Shown: positions 23,689-35,834, counted from the first letter of the stretch. The stretch: 64,000 bases of DNA from Perkinsus olseni (GCA_013115135.1 JABANP010000089.1:89701-153700); one strand, 5' to 3'. Notes: generated by a model from the letters alone, not told the origin. Program-made: numbers and translations.

Positions 23689-23982
23689 TTATCTCCGTCC
23701 TAACACGGGACTTCGCCAAGCTCGGCTAACAGGGGCACGCATCAGCGAAGTTCGCCTCACCGCTGACACTTGAGCGCCTCGTGCTGCCCATTTCTGCAAT
23801 GTCTCTGCCATGAGAGTATGCCCGAAGTCTTCAAACCGAGCGCTGCTGGCTATCAGCTTCTCAAACTGGTTGTTGAAGCTTACTGCATTTTGTAGAGCTA
23901 CTAGTTGGTCCTGATCAGCGGGGTTTATTTCGTGAACATGCTTATATTGATAGGGATCGATGATAAGGCCGACAAGTGCCAT
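23689..23982 (-). CDS. Hypothetical protein, first exon
   Basis: The minus strand starts MALVGLIIDPYQYKHVHE and continues as a well-composed helical sequence (NPADQDQLVALQNAVSFNNQ, then FEKLIASSARFEDFGHTLMA). A plausible donor (gcg|gtgagg) falls after about 73 residues near 23763; the remaining open frame to 23689 is then intron. An in-frame stop lies just upstream of the ATG, so this is a start and not a continuation of the LRR gene that ends about 80 bp upstream. I recognise no family and could not place later exons. Confidence 0.4.
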   Translation of the reverse strand: MALVGLIIDPYQYKHVHEINPADQDQLVALQNAVSFNNQFEKLIASSARFEDFGHTLMAETLQKWAARGAQVSAVRRTSLMRAPVSRAWRSPVLGRR

Positions 23983-24054
23983 GATAGAAGATTACACGTA
24001 CACTGCCACAGAAGAACAATGCTATTCATTAGCATAAGCAGCTGATGCACCACG

Positions 24055-27000
24055 CCACTCACATCGGGGATAGGGTTCTGGTCAATAGCCAAACTTAAGA
24101 GAGTGAAGTTGGTCTCGCAAGCTGCGACAAGGGACCGACTGAGAAGGAATTTTCATCGATGAACGCTAGTACATGCCCACCCTCCAATCATGCCAATGGA
24201 GTTCGAGAAGAGCACGAGTTTGACCAGAGACCCGCATGATTTCCCAGGCTCCGCCTTCGCCAAGCTTCGCGCAATGGCTTCTGCGCCTTCATCTCCTGAT
24301 TCATCGAGTTAGCAGATTCGACGAAATCAGACCAGGAGAGCTAAAGGTATATCAGCCCGATCGAATCAACAGAATCTAAGGCCTACCGAGGATTTTACCA
24401 ATATAGTTGTATGGTATATCCAGGGTCTTGAGATGTAAAAAGTTGTGCAGAGCCTTGGCCAACGCCCTACCTCCTCTCGGCAGAATTTCACATCTCGAAA
24501 GCCTGAAATGCGATGGTGGACTATGGCGGTCGAGCAAGAAGTAACCCCGAGAGAGCTACTAGCGACTTTCAAGTCTGCAACTTCTAGGAGGGTCCCTTGC
24601 AGCTGCCCGCCTCACCTCAGAGTTCTCAGATCGGCGCAGTGAGCTAGCGCATCGCAGAGCAACTCTCCTCCTTCGGGGCCGATCGAATTTCCAGACAGAT
24701 CGAACGACAGGAGCGGCATTGCTCTCAGCGGCTGATACAAGGGCCAAAGTCATGATAAGATACGTAGCAGACATCTCCCAACTCTGTCACAGCGCGATCA
24801 ATTCTCCCTACTCATATCGCAGCACGACTCTCGCTGCAGGGTTCCGCAAGTGCGATCTCCGTAGCGAGCAGCCACTTGCAGAAGGATTGGCACGATACTT
24901 CTGTGTCATTGAATTAAAGTCATGTTGAAGGTATCTCACTTTCACGAAGCTCCTGAGGCCTGCGAGGTCGTATGTACGGCCCCTAGCCACAGGAGAGCTG
25001 GGCGACGCAGAAGCGACCAGATTGTCCGACAAGTCGATGTGCTCCACTGTAAACTTCGAACACGCGCTCAGACATCTGGCAAGGACGAGTATCTGTGGAA
25101 AGGCGAACCACTTCGTCTTCCCGACCCCTCTGGTGGTGACTACATCAGGGCTGCAAAGCTGTTTACTGTTGAGGTCAAGAGTGGTCATTTCTTGCAAGAG
25201 TGCGTAAAGAGGGAACTCGCCACCACTGATGCGGGCCGTACTATTTTCGAGGAGGGTGGCAAACTTTAGGAGGTATCTGAGAGTCCAAAATCCAGAGTCC
25301 CACTGAGACTCAGTGACTGAGTTGTGGTAATGGCAGCTCACCGGCTGCTGAACGGCGACATTGGTATATCTCTGAGGTCCAGGCTGGTGGCCGGATCTAC
25401 CATTACTTCTTCGCCAACGGCCTATCGATCATTGATCAATAGTCAACCGGCGTGGGAAAACGACGTACAGCTGTCCAGGTTGAAAGTGCGTCTCTCAAGG
25501 CACTCGGCAGCTGCTCAAGCTGCTCCTCGAGAAGCCGCAGTTGAGCGATCACATCCGCATATGTGTGCTCGCCTAATGCCGTAAATTCGGGAACTACTCG
25601 ATGCCGCCCAACAGGCTCACTCTTCTGCACTCCCTCCATTAGTTCATCATCAAGATGATCGCATTGAGAACCATCCACACTGAGGAGACTGTCATTAGGG
25701 CGTCAACCGGAGCGAGTCTTTTCAAGCGACCCCGAAATAGTTTGGCACCGCCACCGAAGAGGCTAGAACAACATCATCACCTGTGAGTTGCAGGTGACTT
25801 CAAGAGCATCATCTCGATGATATCGATCAGCTCATCCGAAACCGCAGAAACAGGGCGCAGATCGGCGGGTCTGCTTTGACAGTGTTGGACGACGACTCGC
25901 CTTCTATAGGCCTCCGACAGACCTTGTAACCTGAACACCACGAGCAGCTCTCAGCAGTACGTGGAAGGCTTCCACAAACGGCTCACACTTGAAGCTTCAC
26001 AGTGCAGTCGAACTCCACGACTGATCGGTGTGCTTACTCGGCAGTCTCATCGAACCGTTCTCTTATCTCTTGCAAACCGTACTCCTCATGGTCCCACGGA
26101 TACGGCGCCCGACCTTCCAGCTCAAGCGACGGATCCTCCTCATCCTCATCTCTGGCAGAAGCCCCCTTGTGCTCAGGCAGAGGCTCATTCAAGGGCAGCT
26201 CATGCTGGTTTGCTCCGAGGAACGGTGGGAGCAAGCACACGCACTCAAACCTGAAGCCATCACCGGAGTACTTACCCCCTTTCGGGGCGCTCCGGGCAAC
26301 ATGGAGTCGCAAATTTATTTATTTAGATTCAGTCAGATAAGTCAAACAAATCCGTGTAAAACCGTCCGAGTAAAATTTTCTGAGCTTGTTCGCCTTGCTG
26401 AGCAAGTCAAGTCAATTTCCTTGACAAACTCACGCGATGCAGCCCAGGCTATACAGGTCCCAATTCCTCGTGGCCTCGTTCTCCGCACCTCCGATAATCT
26501 CCGCCCGTGATATATCCGGGTGCGCGTACCTCACCTGACACAATTTCAACTCGGTGCTTTCAGTGCCGCCCCTATCTATTGGCCATCGCCACGCGCGGGG
26601 TGCCCCAATTGAGCCGCTAACAATCGAGGGTGAGTCCGTGAAACTCGGCGTCTCACGTCTCTGGCGAGGTGCATGATACCGGCGTTCTCTACTCCGGCTG
26701 CTCTAGCTCTCTGCAGTCCAATTGATGGTCTGTTGGGCAGGCCCTCCAGGATATCACACCGTTCCCCCAACACCTATAGTAGCAACACGCCTAGCGAATG
26801 GATGCTCACCGTTCGCCGGATGCGACAACGGTGAAGACGGGAACTGAGATCCTCCTCCGCCGAAATCTCAGATGCTCAAAGAGTTCCTTTGCTTCTGTTT
26901 CGGCTGATCGATGGCGGTACTAACATCTTCTGTGTTCCATCGCGCGTCCTTCCATCGTATTAACACAATATCGTCGAGCCGCCCACCCCGCAAGAACACT

Positions 27001-28282
27001 GCCCTGGGGTCCAAGGCGCTGTGAACAATGCGCCTTTTAGCCTCGCCTGAAAGGCAGGGAAGTCGAGCGTGTGGTCTTTGGGATGACTCAGGTGCGATCA
27101 CTCAAGTACCATCTTGTAGTGACGGGAGCATGGTTAAAGGAGGCAACTCATGTGTTTTACCGTTGCGAACTCCTATAGCGTTCTCCAGTTCATCCAATAT
27201 CGATATGATCGATATCAAGAGATCGACCATCTGTGCCTCGGAGAGCCCAGGCCGGATAGGCCTTCGATGGAGCAAGCTGATCGACAGAAAACTGGATGGT
27301 GAAGCTCTCCGAGAAGAGAGTCGGGAAATTTTCAGGTATTTGACTCTTCTTTGTTGCAAGTTGTGCGAAGTTCGAGCCTCGGACGCGTAGCCGGGCGAAC
27401 CTTCTGGTGTTCACTCACCTCGGACGAAATGGTAGAGTATCCAGCGCCGCGGCGGACGCACGTTTCCGGCTCAAATAGTCTGCCAGCGTCATACCATCGA
27501 TCAGATCTCTCACCTGGGAGAGGGAGTCTCGAGCTAGCATACGCACAGGCCAATCGAGTAGCATGCTGGAACTAGCTCACTTGATAAGCACAGTTCGCGG
27601 TTGATTCGCCGAAGTCGAAAACTCTGACCAGCCTCCCGTTCAGCCGAGCGTTCATCTGAGCGACTGCAACATCCCGTCCGCGGCTTCCCAAGTCCGCCCT
27701 GCAATCCTCCACGGCGCAAGACCAGAGCTCGTACCTCTCTCAATAAGGTAGCTTCTCTCCTGAAGGCCCGCTGAAAGTCCAAGGATGCATCATTGAAGTA
27801 CGGATATACATACAGGACCAAATCCGTCGATGCTTCGGACTCTTGCCTACCAAAGTCATCAGGGATTCCGGCAACTCCCTACGCGTGATGAGTTTCGTCT
27901 GCCCCGGTGCATCACCGGGGCCGACGGCCAAGGACACTGTCGGCCCGGCTCTGCCTCTCACTTCATAGCGTGAATGAGTTCATCCTCCACTTTAAAGCAT
28001 AGGGGTCCTCCGCTCGAGCTGGCTGACTCCGCCACAGTATCTGAGAAAACGTAGTTCAGACCGAAGCTACAGCGCCAAGTGCTCCCCACCTGGAGCTAGT
28101 GCCTCGTGGATTCTGTACCGCCCAGCGAATAAAGCACCCTCTCCTATTTTCAATATATTAGATGCTGTACGTGCGTTGAATGAGGAGGACTCTACAGCCG
28201 TCCTGTACTTGTCGGAGTGGTCTGAATACTCTGTTGAAGAGAGAGACTCACCGTCCACGGAGCATGCCCGGGGTGATGACAC
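24055..28282 (-). CDS. Predicted pseudokinase with C-terminal leucine-rich repeats
   Basis: Exons were fitted by reading frame and GT-AG sites. N-lobe: YRIHEALAPGGEHLAL (28110-28067) in place of a glycine loop; GGPLCFKVE (about 27995), whose Lys may be the beta-3 Lys; AFRREATLLRE (27760-27730), the C helix with its Glu. Hinge: LIDGMTLADYLSRK (about 27510). Catalytic loop: RIVHSALDPRAVFL (27033-26995), where the family has HRDLKPEN, so the catalytic Asp and metal-binding Asn are lost. The DFG position reads IVLIRWKDARW (26960-26930), so its Asp is lost too. C-lobe: VRYAHPDI, NWDLYSLGCIA, FECVCLLPPFLG, DELIDIIEMML (26530-25810). A phase-compatible intron leads to SVDGSQCDHLDDELMEG and a linker. 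Then come ribonuclease-inhibitor-type LRRs: EHIDLSDNLV, LLSFDLSGNSIGPEGGELLC, LKTLDIPYNYIG, KLVLFSNSIGMIGG, LLSLAIDQNPIPD (25300-24055). Probably a scaffold. One LRR junction near 24560 does not splice cleanly in my reading. Confidence 0.65.
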
Positions 28283-28288
28283 TCGAGT

Positions 28289-29318
28289 TCATGAGCATTT
28301 CACATATGCCATCCAGACGACGCAGCCGACGTGCGATTGGGCCTGTGAGCGGAAACTAATGCGGAGCGCCGGGGCAAACCCCAGTATGAGTGGCAGTCCA
28401 GGGAGAACCAGGTGGCCGTGAGCTTCAGGAGGAATTCTGAGGAATTCAGGAGCGACGAGTTCTCCACTTCCCATATATAGAAGGTTGATTCTCGTTCAAA
28501 ATGGCTACAGTGGGAGATTGGTAGGGAGCGTAGCGAGAGTTATACATGCACGCAGCGACCCTTCGTCCGTCAAGCATCGTGAATAGACGATGGTCCATCA
28601 GTGTACCAGTTCCGAGCATCCTTCTGTCTCCATTCTTCCCCTCGAGCGGCGAGGGTTGATTCACGCTCACCGCCTAGAGAGATCAGCCAGCTGACCGACT
28701 AGAAGCCGGCCGCCACAGACGGGGCGGCGAAAGCAACCTCACCTGGATGATCCCCTGCAGCTCACTTGGCGGCATCTCACGATCTGAAGAAGCTCCAGAT
28801 TTCACGTGTACTCGCGCGTTTGAAGCAAACAGGGGCAGCCAGAGTAAGAAAACAGAGGGGAATGCGCTGACCACCCCTCTCGAGAAAAACACCCACTGAG
28901 TAGTCGACACAGTCCTGTGACTCCCTGATGGACGAATAAGTGGAACTCCTCGGTGGTCAGCCGCCTCTGTACGAGTCTGCTGGGTATAGTTTCTGAAGTG
29001 GCACAGAATTCGAGCAACTACTACTGCATATCAAGGGGCTCTAGTAGTTGCCAGTCATACTATAAATGGTTTTTTGAAATCTCTCACCTGCAACGCCCCT
29101 GTGCGGACCAGAGTCAATGCCGAACGCTTTAATGATCTGAGCTGCCTTGTGATCCTCTCCCACCGGTAGCAAGAAGCATGTGACTCCGATGAGAGGCATG
29201 AGCTCGCCGGTCGAGCAAGCTGAGAGTAGCCAAGGGTAGCCCAGCTGACTGGCAGTTCCAGGAACTTACTTTGATGACCACGCTCATCTTTCATGGGTCG
29301 CACCTGAACCGACGCCAC
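28289..29318 (-). CDS. Unresolved minus-strand exons upstream of the pseudokinase
   Basis: Several stretches look like real exons. One begins MKDERGHQ (about 29296), has a donor gtaagttcc and continues TGELMPLIGVTCFLLPVGED, HKAAQIIKAFGIDSGPHRGV. Then come RRLTTEEFHLFVHQ (about 28950) and FPSVFLLWLPLFASNARVHV (about 28840), a possible membrane segment. Further exon-like pieces lie at 28640-28480 and 28450-28300. They could be the 5' part of the pseudokinase gene, which would make it a membrane protein, or a separate gene. I recognise no family. Confidence 0.3.
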
Positions 29319-31356
29319 TGAGTATATAGGCTGAAAAGCTTAATCGAGATGCCGAGGCGAGAACGCAGATCGTGATCGGGGACGACCCATGACAGACATG
29401 AGGGTTCGCAGGGCTCGATGGCAGCCCATTCATTCAGAGCTCACGCATATTTGCCAAAGAGCGTCGACCATCTTTCCCGCTGCATCCTGCACATCATCTG
29501 TTCCCCGTGGATCCTCCTCGAGCACTGCTGAGGGTCTGCGAGATCGCTGACGTCCACGCTCGGGATTGGTTGGCCCTGATTCGATAAGATCAATGTTTTC
29601 GCTGGCAACCGCGATCGACCGTTCCCACTCTCCCCAGCCTCGCTGTTGACTTCCGCACCTACGAGCCGATTCAGGCAGGAATCGATGAATGCAAAGAAGT
29701 TATCCTTGCATAGTAGCAGTGGCCGATCTGACGTTACCCACTCATCAACGAGGATAAGTCCGTACCTACACGTGGATTACCCTACTCCCACACTCAGGGA
29801 GGCCCTTCCTCACTCTGCTACGAAAGCTCTGAAGAGAGCCTGCCTGGGAGTCGTCAATGGTGGAATCCCCTCCATCGACGCGCCATCTTGCACAGTCGCG
29901 AGCATAGCTATAATTTTACTGACAGCTACCTCGAGTACCGCAGTACGGGGATTCTACACCATTTCCCGTGCAAGTTTGACACGTGAGCAGACAAGAACGA
30001 CATTGTTGAATCCAAGTTCGCCAATGAGAATTCGAGAAGGTCACACCCACAATATGTCGGGTCCAAGATTGCCACGGTTGAGCTTAAATTTGACAGGCCT
30101 CTTTTGTGCTATTCAAGATTGGCAGTATTCCATCCAAGAATGGCACCGAACACCCAAGATTGACAATACGCATTCAACTCTGACACTGCAACACAAAGCT
30201 TGCGCAGCAGGGAATTGCGAGGGTGGTTCGATGCTCGACCATGCCTTGTTCAAAACTCGCGTCTCATCGATCAAGAAGGCATGAGCCCCGTCACAGATAG
30301 CCATACTGCACTGAGGTATAGTCTACTTATTCTTCATTATAGTGTTCTTATTCTTCATCAACTCAAATCGTCGACACATTCAACTCGGAGAGTATCCAGA
30401 TCATCCATGCCCTCTAAACCGTATCTCGTGAGAAGGTACATCATCAGACCGTCCATGATCGCTGCGGTCGGATGCCTCCTCGCCGCTCCAGTCCTCCTCA
30501 GATCCTGACTGCGAGTATTCTTCCGAAAGTCTGAACAGAAAAATGAGCTGTCCCGGACAGGCCGACGTGATGGAAGACGTCTCTAGCTAGCGGTTAGCTG
30601 CTAGCGATCGGAACCTCAGCACTGGACAGAGCGTGAACGAGTCCCATGCTTCAAGAGAAACCTTCGTGCGCCTTCAGTCGGCATCGCCAATACTGCAGTC
30701 CTGCCATCACATTCTTGTCACGCGAATGATTACACTGCCTCGGAGCGGGAGCGCATCCCAGCAGAGAAAACTCGGGACTGCGTGGAAAGCCCGAGCGATG
30801 AAGCTGCTCGCCTCGAGCAAAAAGAACACTCCCACTCCCTGAATAGTTCAGGCTGAATTCTCCTTCCCCGAGATATTCGAAGAAAATTTCACCCGAGACT
30901 CACTCTTCGTCCCTCTCCCGGTCATAGTGGCTACTGTCTTCGCTTTCAGTCCCGAACTCGTAGGATGATGAGGAGAAGTCAGAGATTGCTGAACCTGGTT
31001 AGAGACGCTCGCAGCCATTCGGTCGGTACATTAGTGTGACGGATTCCTCGAAAGTTGTTCCTTCTTTCCAACAACCTCAAAGTAGCTGTTTCCTGACACT
31101 TCCTACCGAGCCGGGATCATGCGTTCCTCTGCCCGCAGCTCGTGCTTTTGCCAAATGATATACAGCATAGTTATTCCGCTATGAATTCCAACTGATTCTC
31201 GATTTTAATTTCCAACCTCGCTTCATTTTTGCAAAACGCCAATCGCGACGAGCGCAACGAACCTTCATCTTCCAATTGCAGCATTCTCTCGACTGCCCGG
31301 CGCTCATGCTCGTATCTGTGACGAGGAATTTATCAGCGAGGCGCTCATCGACCAAC
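29319..31356. other. Unresolved; degenerate micro-repeats at 30.0-30.2 kb
   Basis: A 212-codon plus-strand ORF (29646-30284) has no recognisable domain and a low-complexity Ser/Thr/Arg composition. The minus strand in the same place also contains exon-like text (for example VDEWVTSDRPLLLCKDNFFA), so neither can be called. Within 30000-30190 the word ccaagattgrca recurs about six times with changes every 20-30 bp. Confidence 0.3.
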
Positions 31357-34177
31357 TCACGCCAGAAGCTGGTCTTGCTCTCGCTGTGGGTCGTACATTT
31401 CCTGCTGATACTTCAAGGCTAGATTGGGAACGGCACTCCTTTGGTATTCGTTCGCCTGAATCACCGCTCCCTTCACCAAAATTTCACGAAGAAGGCCTAC
31501 ACTGAAAATCTCTCGCTCGCGTACCACTCCTGCCCGGTCAAACTCAGGAACGCGGCCACGCTGAGCGTCTCTGTGCAGCGGCGTCTGCGAAAGCTTCATA
31601 ACAATTCTACCGGCATCTTCCCTCACCCTTCCTGGAATATTCTCTAAAGGGAGATGTTCGGTTTTTGTCAACTCGATCTGCTGTCTGAGCTCCTCCTTAT
31701 CATACGGTCGAGCCATAACCCCGGAGAACCATTTGTCAAACGTGAGCCGTTCTTTGTCGTTCAGCATGCTCGCGTTCATTCCTGAAACAATCGTAATTTC
31801 TGCCCCACTAGGAACATCGAAATCTTCTCATCCGTCAAAACCAGGCCGAAATACTTCTCAATGACAATGAGTGTCGGAGAAAGTTCGTAGAGATCAGAGT
31901 ACAATAACTTTTGTTAGCTAATCGGAACGGTCGTTCGATTTCGGGCGAGCGACTAAGGTTTTGTTTGTTGTACTGCTGGAGCGAAACCACAATCGTAAAT
32001 TCTGTCCCACTAGGAGCGTCGAGATCACCTCACCCGTCGAACCTAGGCCGAAATATTTCTCAATATCTTCACTCATCAGATTGAACTTCGCGTTCCGCTT
32101 GCCCTCCGTATCAAACCGGAAAGATGTTATCTCCCCATCCAGCCGCCTGGCAAGGCCGTATACTCTTTGGTGCCTAAAAGTCGCCGACGAACTCCTCTCA
32201 TCCTCTCATCCAAAAGACATGTACTTCTTCAGGCCGTGGTCATTACTGTCCGGGCCGCCGCTCCTGCCTATCGCGAAAATGAGCCAGAAAGCTATCCAAT
32301 ACGCCGTTGCTGCAGTAAGATTTTTACCTAGTAACATAAGCTTCTACGCAGGGGATGGTGACCGTGATGCTTTCTTACTCGACACAAGCGTCTTGAAGAA
32401 CAGTCGACCGTCGACCTTCCGAGCCTCGATGAAGCTCGTGAGCAGCGACACGATGGAGAGACCTAGCGTATCGTGAGCTAGCCTCGAGAATTTCGCGCGG
32501 CACGTAAAGTGACTCACACAAGTTGGCGAAGCGAAGCACTCGCAGAATCATCGCTATACGCCGCTGCCTGGCGATTTGCAGACGGATAGATCCCATTCGA
32601 GCAGCCAGTCTGATCGACGGGTGGTCCCAAAAGCGTAGGTAAAGGATTCTTTTTCGGCGATCCGAGGTTCGCGGCACCCTGCTGCAGTTAGTATCTCATA
32701 GTTGGAGTTAGACCTCCGACTGTACAGGGAATCCAGAGAGTTGTCACTCGGAAGGAAACCACGGACACGAAACTCGATGCTCGAATGGCTCGATAGAGAT
32801 TCGGCATCAGGGAGAGGAGGAATCGAACAACTCACTCTCTCTTGGCTTCCTTTATCCATAGCAATATAACTTCTTCCCGAGGGTCTCCAGATATCATCCG
32901 TCTCGGATCGTGCCGCTAACACACGACGGGATCGAGACTGTGCACTGCATCGACTTGCACCTTCCACGTCTCCACGGATCTCTGCAAGCCATTCACTTTG
33001 TAGAATATCTCAGGTTGCCTTCTGTAAATCTCAAATCTAAAGATTCTTCTTTCGATCCATCCCCTGCATGAGATCCGAAGTCCTACTGAACAACCCTGGC
33101 CTGGTTATTCCCGTCCGCCACTGTCTGTCTATACACCATTCGTTGACGATCAGAGTCGAGCTTAGCGAGGTCGACGTAAGCATCCCGAGGACGAGCATCC
33201 TTCTTGGGGAGATGAAGTTTTGGTATCTATCCCAGCCACTGACGGGCACCGGATGAAGCGTCTCTTGCCTCGTTCTTGTGAATATGATTTTTAACATGGT
33301 ATGGTGACCGGAACCACCGGTACCTACGGGAGCAACTCTGCCCTACTAGACAGCTAGGTGAGAGCACCTCAGGGCCTTCCATATTTTCGCCCTGTGTTCG
33401 TGCGGAATGTGAACTCGCTGCTGCTTCGACACAGTATTGATGATATCCTCCACTTCTCTGCTCGTCTGCCGCTGATTGGCCTCGATCAGATCAAAGCCTG
33501 TCAAGCGGGCAACGGACCATTCCTTCACACTGACCTCACTCGCCCCGCTCAGCTTCTAGCGAGCTCTCAAACATCTCCGACGGCACCTCACCGGATTCCC
33601 GGAAATAAGGGAAGTACTTCTCCAAGCCGATACCCGATAGCACAGCGCGCATGCTCACCTGACCGCAGGCCAAAGTCGGTGAGCTGTTGAAGTAAGAGGT
33701 TTGGAGGCTCCCGGCGAAGACGCCACTGGTTCCACCTGGGGACTGCTGGTCCTGAGGGCCTCTTCAACTGCCCTAGCTCGGCCATCTCTCGCTATTCGAC
33801 CCCGGAAGGTAGTGACATCGTCGATTGGCTCCTCTCCCATGACCCGATTTGTCGCCTTTACCAGAGCTCCGCGCCTGGACTCAGCTGAGGTGTTGTTCTC
33901 CATGAATGGGTCAAGCAACTTCAGCAACTTCGTGAGGCAAGTCCGGCAAGCAATAGCCCTGGTCGAATTGTCGTACGAAACTCACACAGGAATTTCGAAA
34001 AACTTCACTGACGGCCCGATTGAGGGCATCTGCAGTGAATCTCGAAGGCTGACTAGCTATCGAGCTTCTACCTAATGAAGGCAATACACCTTTCACATAT
34101 TTTTGAAGTCTGCCCGCTGACCGCTCGTTCGCGATTATTCCGAGCCCTACAGTAGAAGCGTGTTCAATACGGCTCAA
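31357..34177 (-). CDS. Intron-rich minus-strand coding region, no known family
   Basis: The region contains exon-like pieces on one strand: RAIACRTCLTKLLKLLDPFM and NRVMGEEPIDDVTTFRG (33950-33790), LSGIGLEKYFPYFRESGEV (33640-33590, SAM-domain-like), FDLIEANQRQTSREVEDIIN with TVSKQQRV (33495-33405), KLHLPKKDARPRDAYVDLAK (about 33200), QRRIAMILRVLRFANLCESL (about 32550), DGEITSFRFDTEGKRNAKFN (about 32120) and a final exon 31779-31357 (NDKERLTFDKWFSG...). One exon appears duplicated (31788-31864 and 31990-32066). Whether this is one gene or several I cannot say. Part of it (33420-33500) recurs in decayed form at 36030-36110, so it belongs to the duplicated landscape to its right. Confidence 0.35.
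31788..32066 (-). repeat. Duplicated exon-like segment (two copies of about 77 bp)
   Basis: Copies at 31788-31864 and 31990-32066 are roughly 80 percent identical and both translate on the minus strand: EKYFGLVLTDEKISMFLVGQ and EKYFGLGSTGEVISTLLVGQ. Protein similarity is kept, which argues for a coding duplication. Confidence 0.65.
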
Positions 34178-34513
34178 AAACTGCGCTCCTTAGCTCCAAC
34201 CTGCGCATGCATTACGAGTAAAGCACTCAGAGGATCACAGTGTTTTGTCACGAAACGACATTGCCGCCCGTAGCTCGCTAGTAGCGAGTCGATGCGGACC
34301 ATGCTGTGACGTTGTCTACTGCTAGGCTCAAGCAAGGAACCACTGAGTTGTTGATGAACGAGAAGACGAGTTAAGCTTGAGATTAACCTCTCCGATACCT
34401 ATCTGGCTGCTGTGTTTACCGAATAACAGTGCGAGGTCTGCGTACGTGATGTGGCTCTCGGTAATGAGGTAAAATTGAATACCGGGGTGGGTAAAGTTAC
34501 CGAATCATACCGT

Positions 34514-34580
34514 TATCAGAGGGTTAAACCCTCTGATACCAGAGGGTATCAACTACCAAACCCTCAGGGTTTGGTAGTTG
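34514..34580. repeat. Two consecutive hairpins with one-base centres
   Basis: tatcagagggtt, a, aaccctctgata (34514-34538) is a perfect 12-bp palindrome. caactaccaaaccct, c, agggtttggtagttg (34550-34580) is a perfect 15-bp palindrome. The spacer also pairs partly with the first arm (gatacc / gggtatc). The corresponding part of duplication unit C (near 40830) lacks them. Confidence 0.85.
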
Positions 34581-34897
34581 CTACGGTAGTCTACCAAAGG
34601 AGATTTCGAGAGCACTCGCCCGCCTTTAGGATGACTCCGGAACACGACAGATTCAAGACGCCAAGGGAAAAGGCCAAGCGCATTCGGTGCGAATGCGGGC
34701 TGCTACCTAACTCAGCGAGAAAAAGAGAGGGAAAGTCTCTTCCAATCTGGAGAGACCCAGCAGAATCAGCTGAGCTGACCAAATAAGAATATTCACCGGT
34801 AACTTGACCACCGGTGAGCTGATAGGATCTTTTGCGTACAAGTGGGATCCGGTCAATACCACCAGGCCACCCGACCTAAACGACCTACTCATGAAAA

Positions 34898-35626
34898 TTA
34901 GAGAAGGGCTCGCCTCCTGAGTGCGACTGGAACCCCTCCGAGCTGTGTGTAGATCGTGACCGTGGTCGCAATAGTCGCGGTAGATAGATCATAAACTCCA
35001 TGAGTGGGCAGAGGGCAGTTCAGCTTCACCCATGCCTGTAAAGCACTGAGAGAATTCGTTCTAGATGACTCTATAGCGTAGTAGACGGAGCCGTAATCAG
35101 TCTCCTGGCGAGAAAGCTGCAAGGCGCTTAATAGGGACTTCCCACTGCATAAAACAGCCACCTCCAGGCTTCCATCTGATTCTATGTGAAACCTCAACGT
35201 CACTGGAGCGTTGCCGGCCCCGAGATGAATGAACGTCCCTGGCATGAACTCGAAGCCCACCCTCATGAGCACGATAGTCTCCCCTTGAAGAGAAGTAGAG
35301 ACAGCGTCTACACCGTTGAAGCTGAAAGTGGTGAGGTCCTTGTCTTGAACACTCATCTGGAATTTGGTGATATTTCCATACAACTCCTGGAGCTCAGCAC
35401 CATCGATATCAAGAGAGTGAGAGGAGCCGTCGCCCTTCAGCGGGAGATGGCCGCTGACGTACGTTGGCAGGCCATGCCCTTCAAGGAGGAAGACAACGGA
35501 CTTGGATTCGTACACGTCCATGTACACCTCGGTAGCTCCCACAGTGCGGTAAAACCTGCCAGGATATAGAGACACCACAAAGGAAAAGATCTGGGCGGCC
35601 ATCAAGGAAGCTTGGGTGACGTTCAT
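34898..35626 (-). CDS. Secreted protein family, paralog 1 (242 aa)
   Basis: Single exon on the minus strand. MNVTQASLMAAQIFSFVVSL is a plausible signal peptide. The mature protein opens with a block shared by all three paralogs (GATEVYMDVYESKSVVFLLE), then alternating hydrophobic and polar segments that suggest beta structure (YGNITKFQMSVQDKDLTTFS, LRFHIESDGSLEVAVLCSGK). It ends IYTQLGGVPVALRRRALL, also shared. Two cysteines (in VLCSGK and in KLNCPL) are conserved in all three copies and could form a disulfide. I recognise no domain. The family is probably secreted or exposed at the surface; function unknown. Confidence 0.72.
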   Translation of the reverse strand: MNVTQASLMAAQIFSFVVSLYPGRFYRTVGATEVYMDVYESKSVVFLLEGHGLPTYVSGHLPLKGDGSSHSLDIDGAELQELYGNITKFQMSVQDKDLTTFSFNGVDAVSTSLQGETIVLMRVGFEFMPGTFIHLGAGNAPVTLRFHIESDGSLEVAVLCSGKSLLSALQLSRQETDYGSVYYAIESSRTNSLSALQAWVKLNCPLPTHGVYDLSTATIATTVTIYTQLGGVPVALRRRALL

Positions 35627-35834
35627 GCTCTGAGATGCTGTGCAGCCAACTACTAAGGACGGACCACTGAGACGAGGAGGGAGGGTCGAGGTTAGGCAGC
35701 CCGCTGGAGGACTCCACAGTGTGGAACCTACACGGTAAGAGATTGCTACTACGAATCACACTTGCGGTGTTTCTTTTCTCAAGATTCAGTCTCACCGGCG
35801 CTCGCAGATTTAGCGACTTCACTTTCGGAGCCAA

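Noticed and set aside
29646..30284. 212-codon plus-strand ORF
   Set aside because: Low-complexity composition, no domain, no start context. The opposite strand reads equally well, and the 3' half overlaps degenerate micro-repeats. It is probably a chance ORF.
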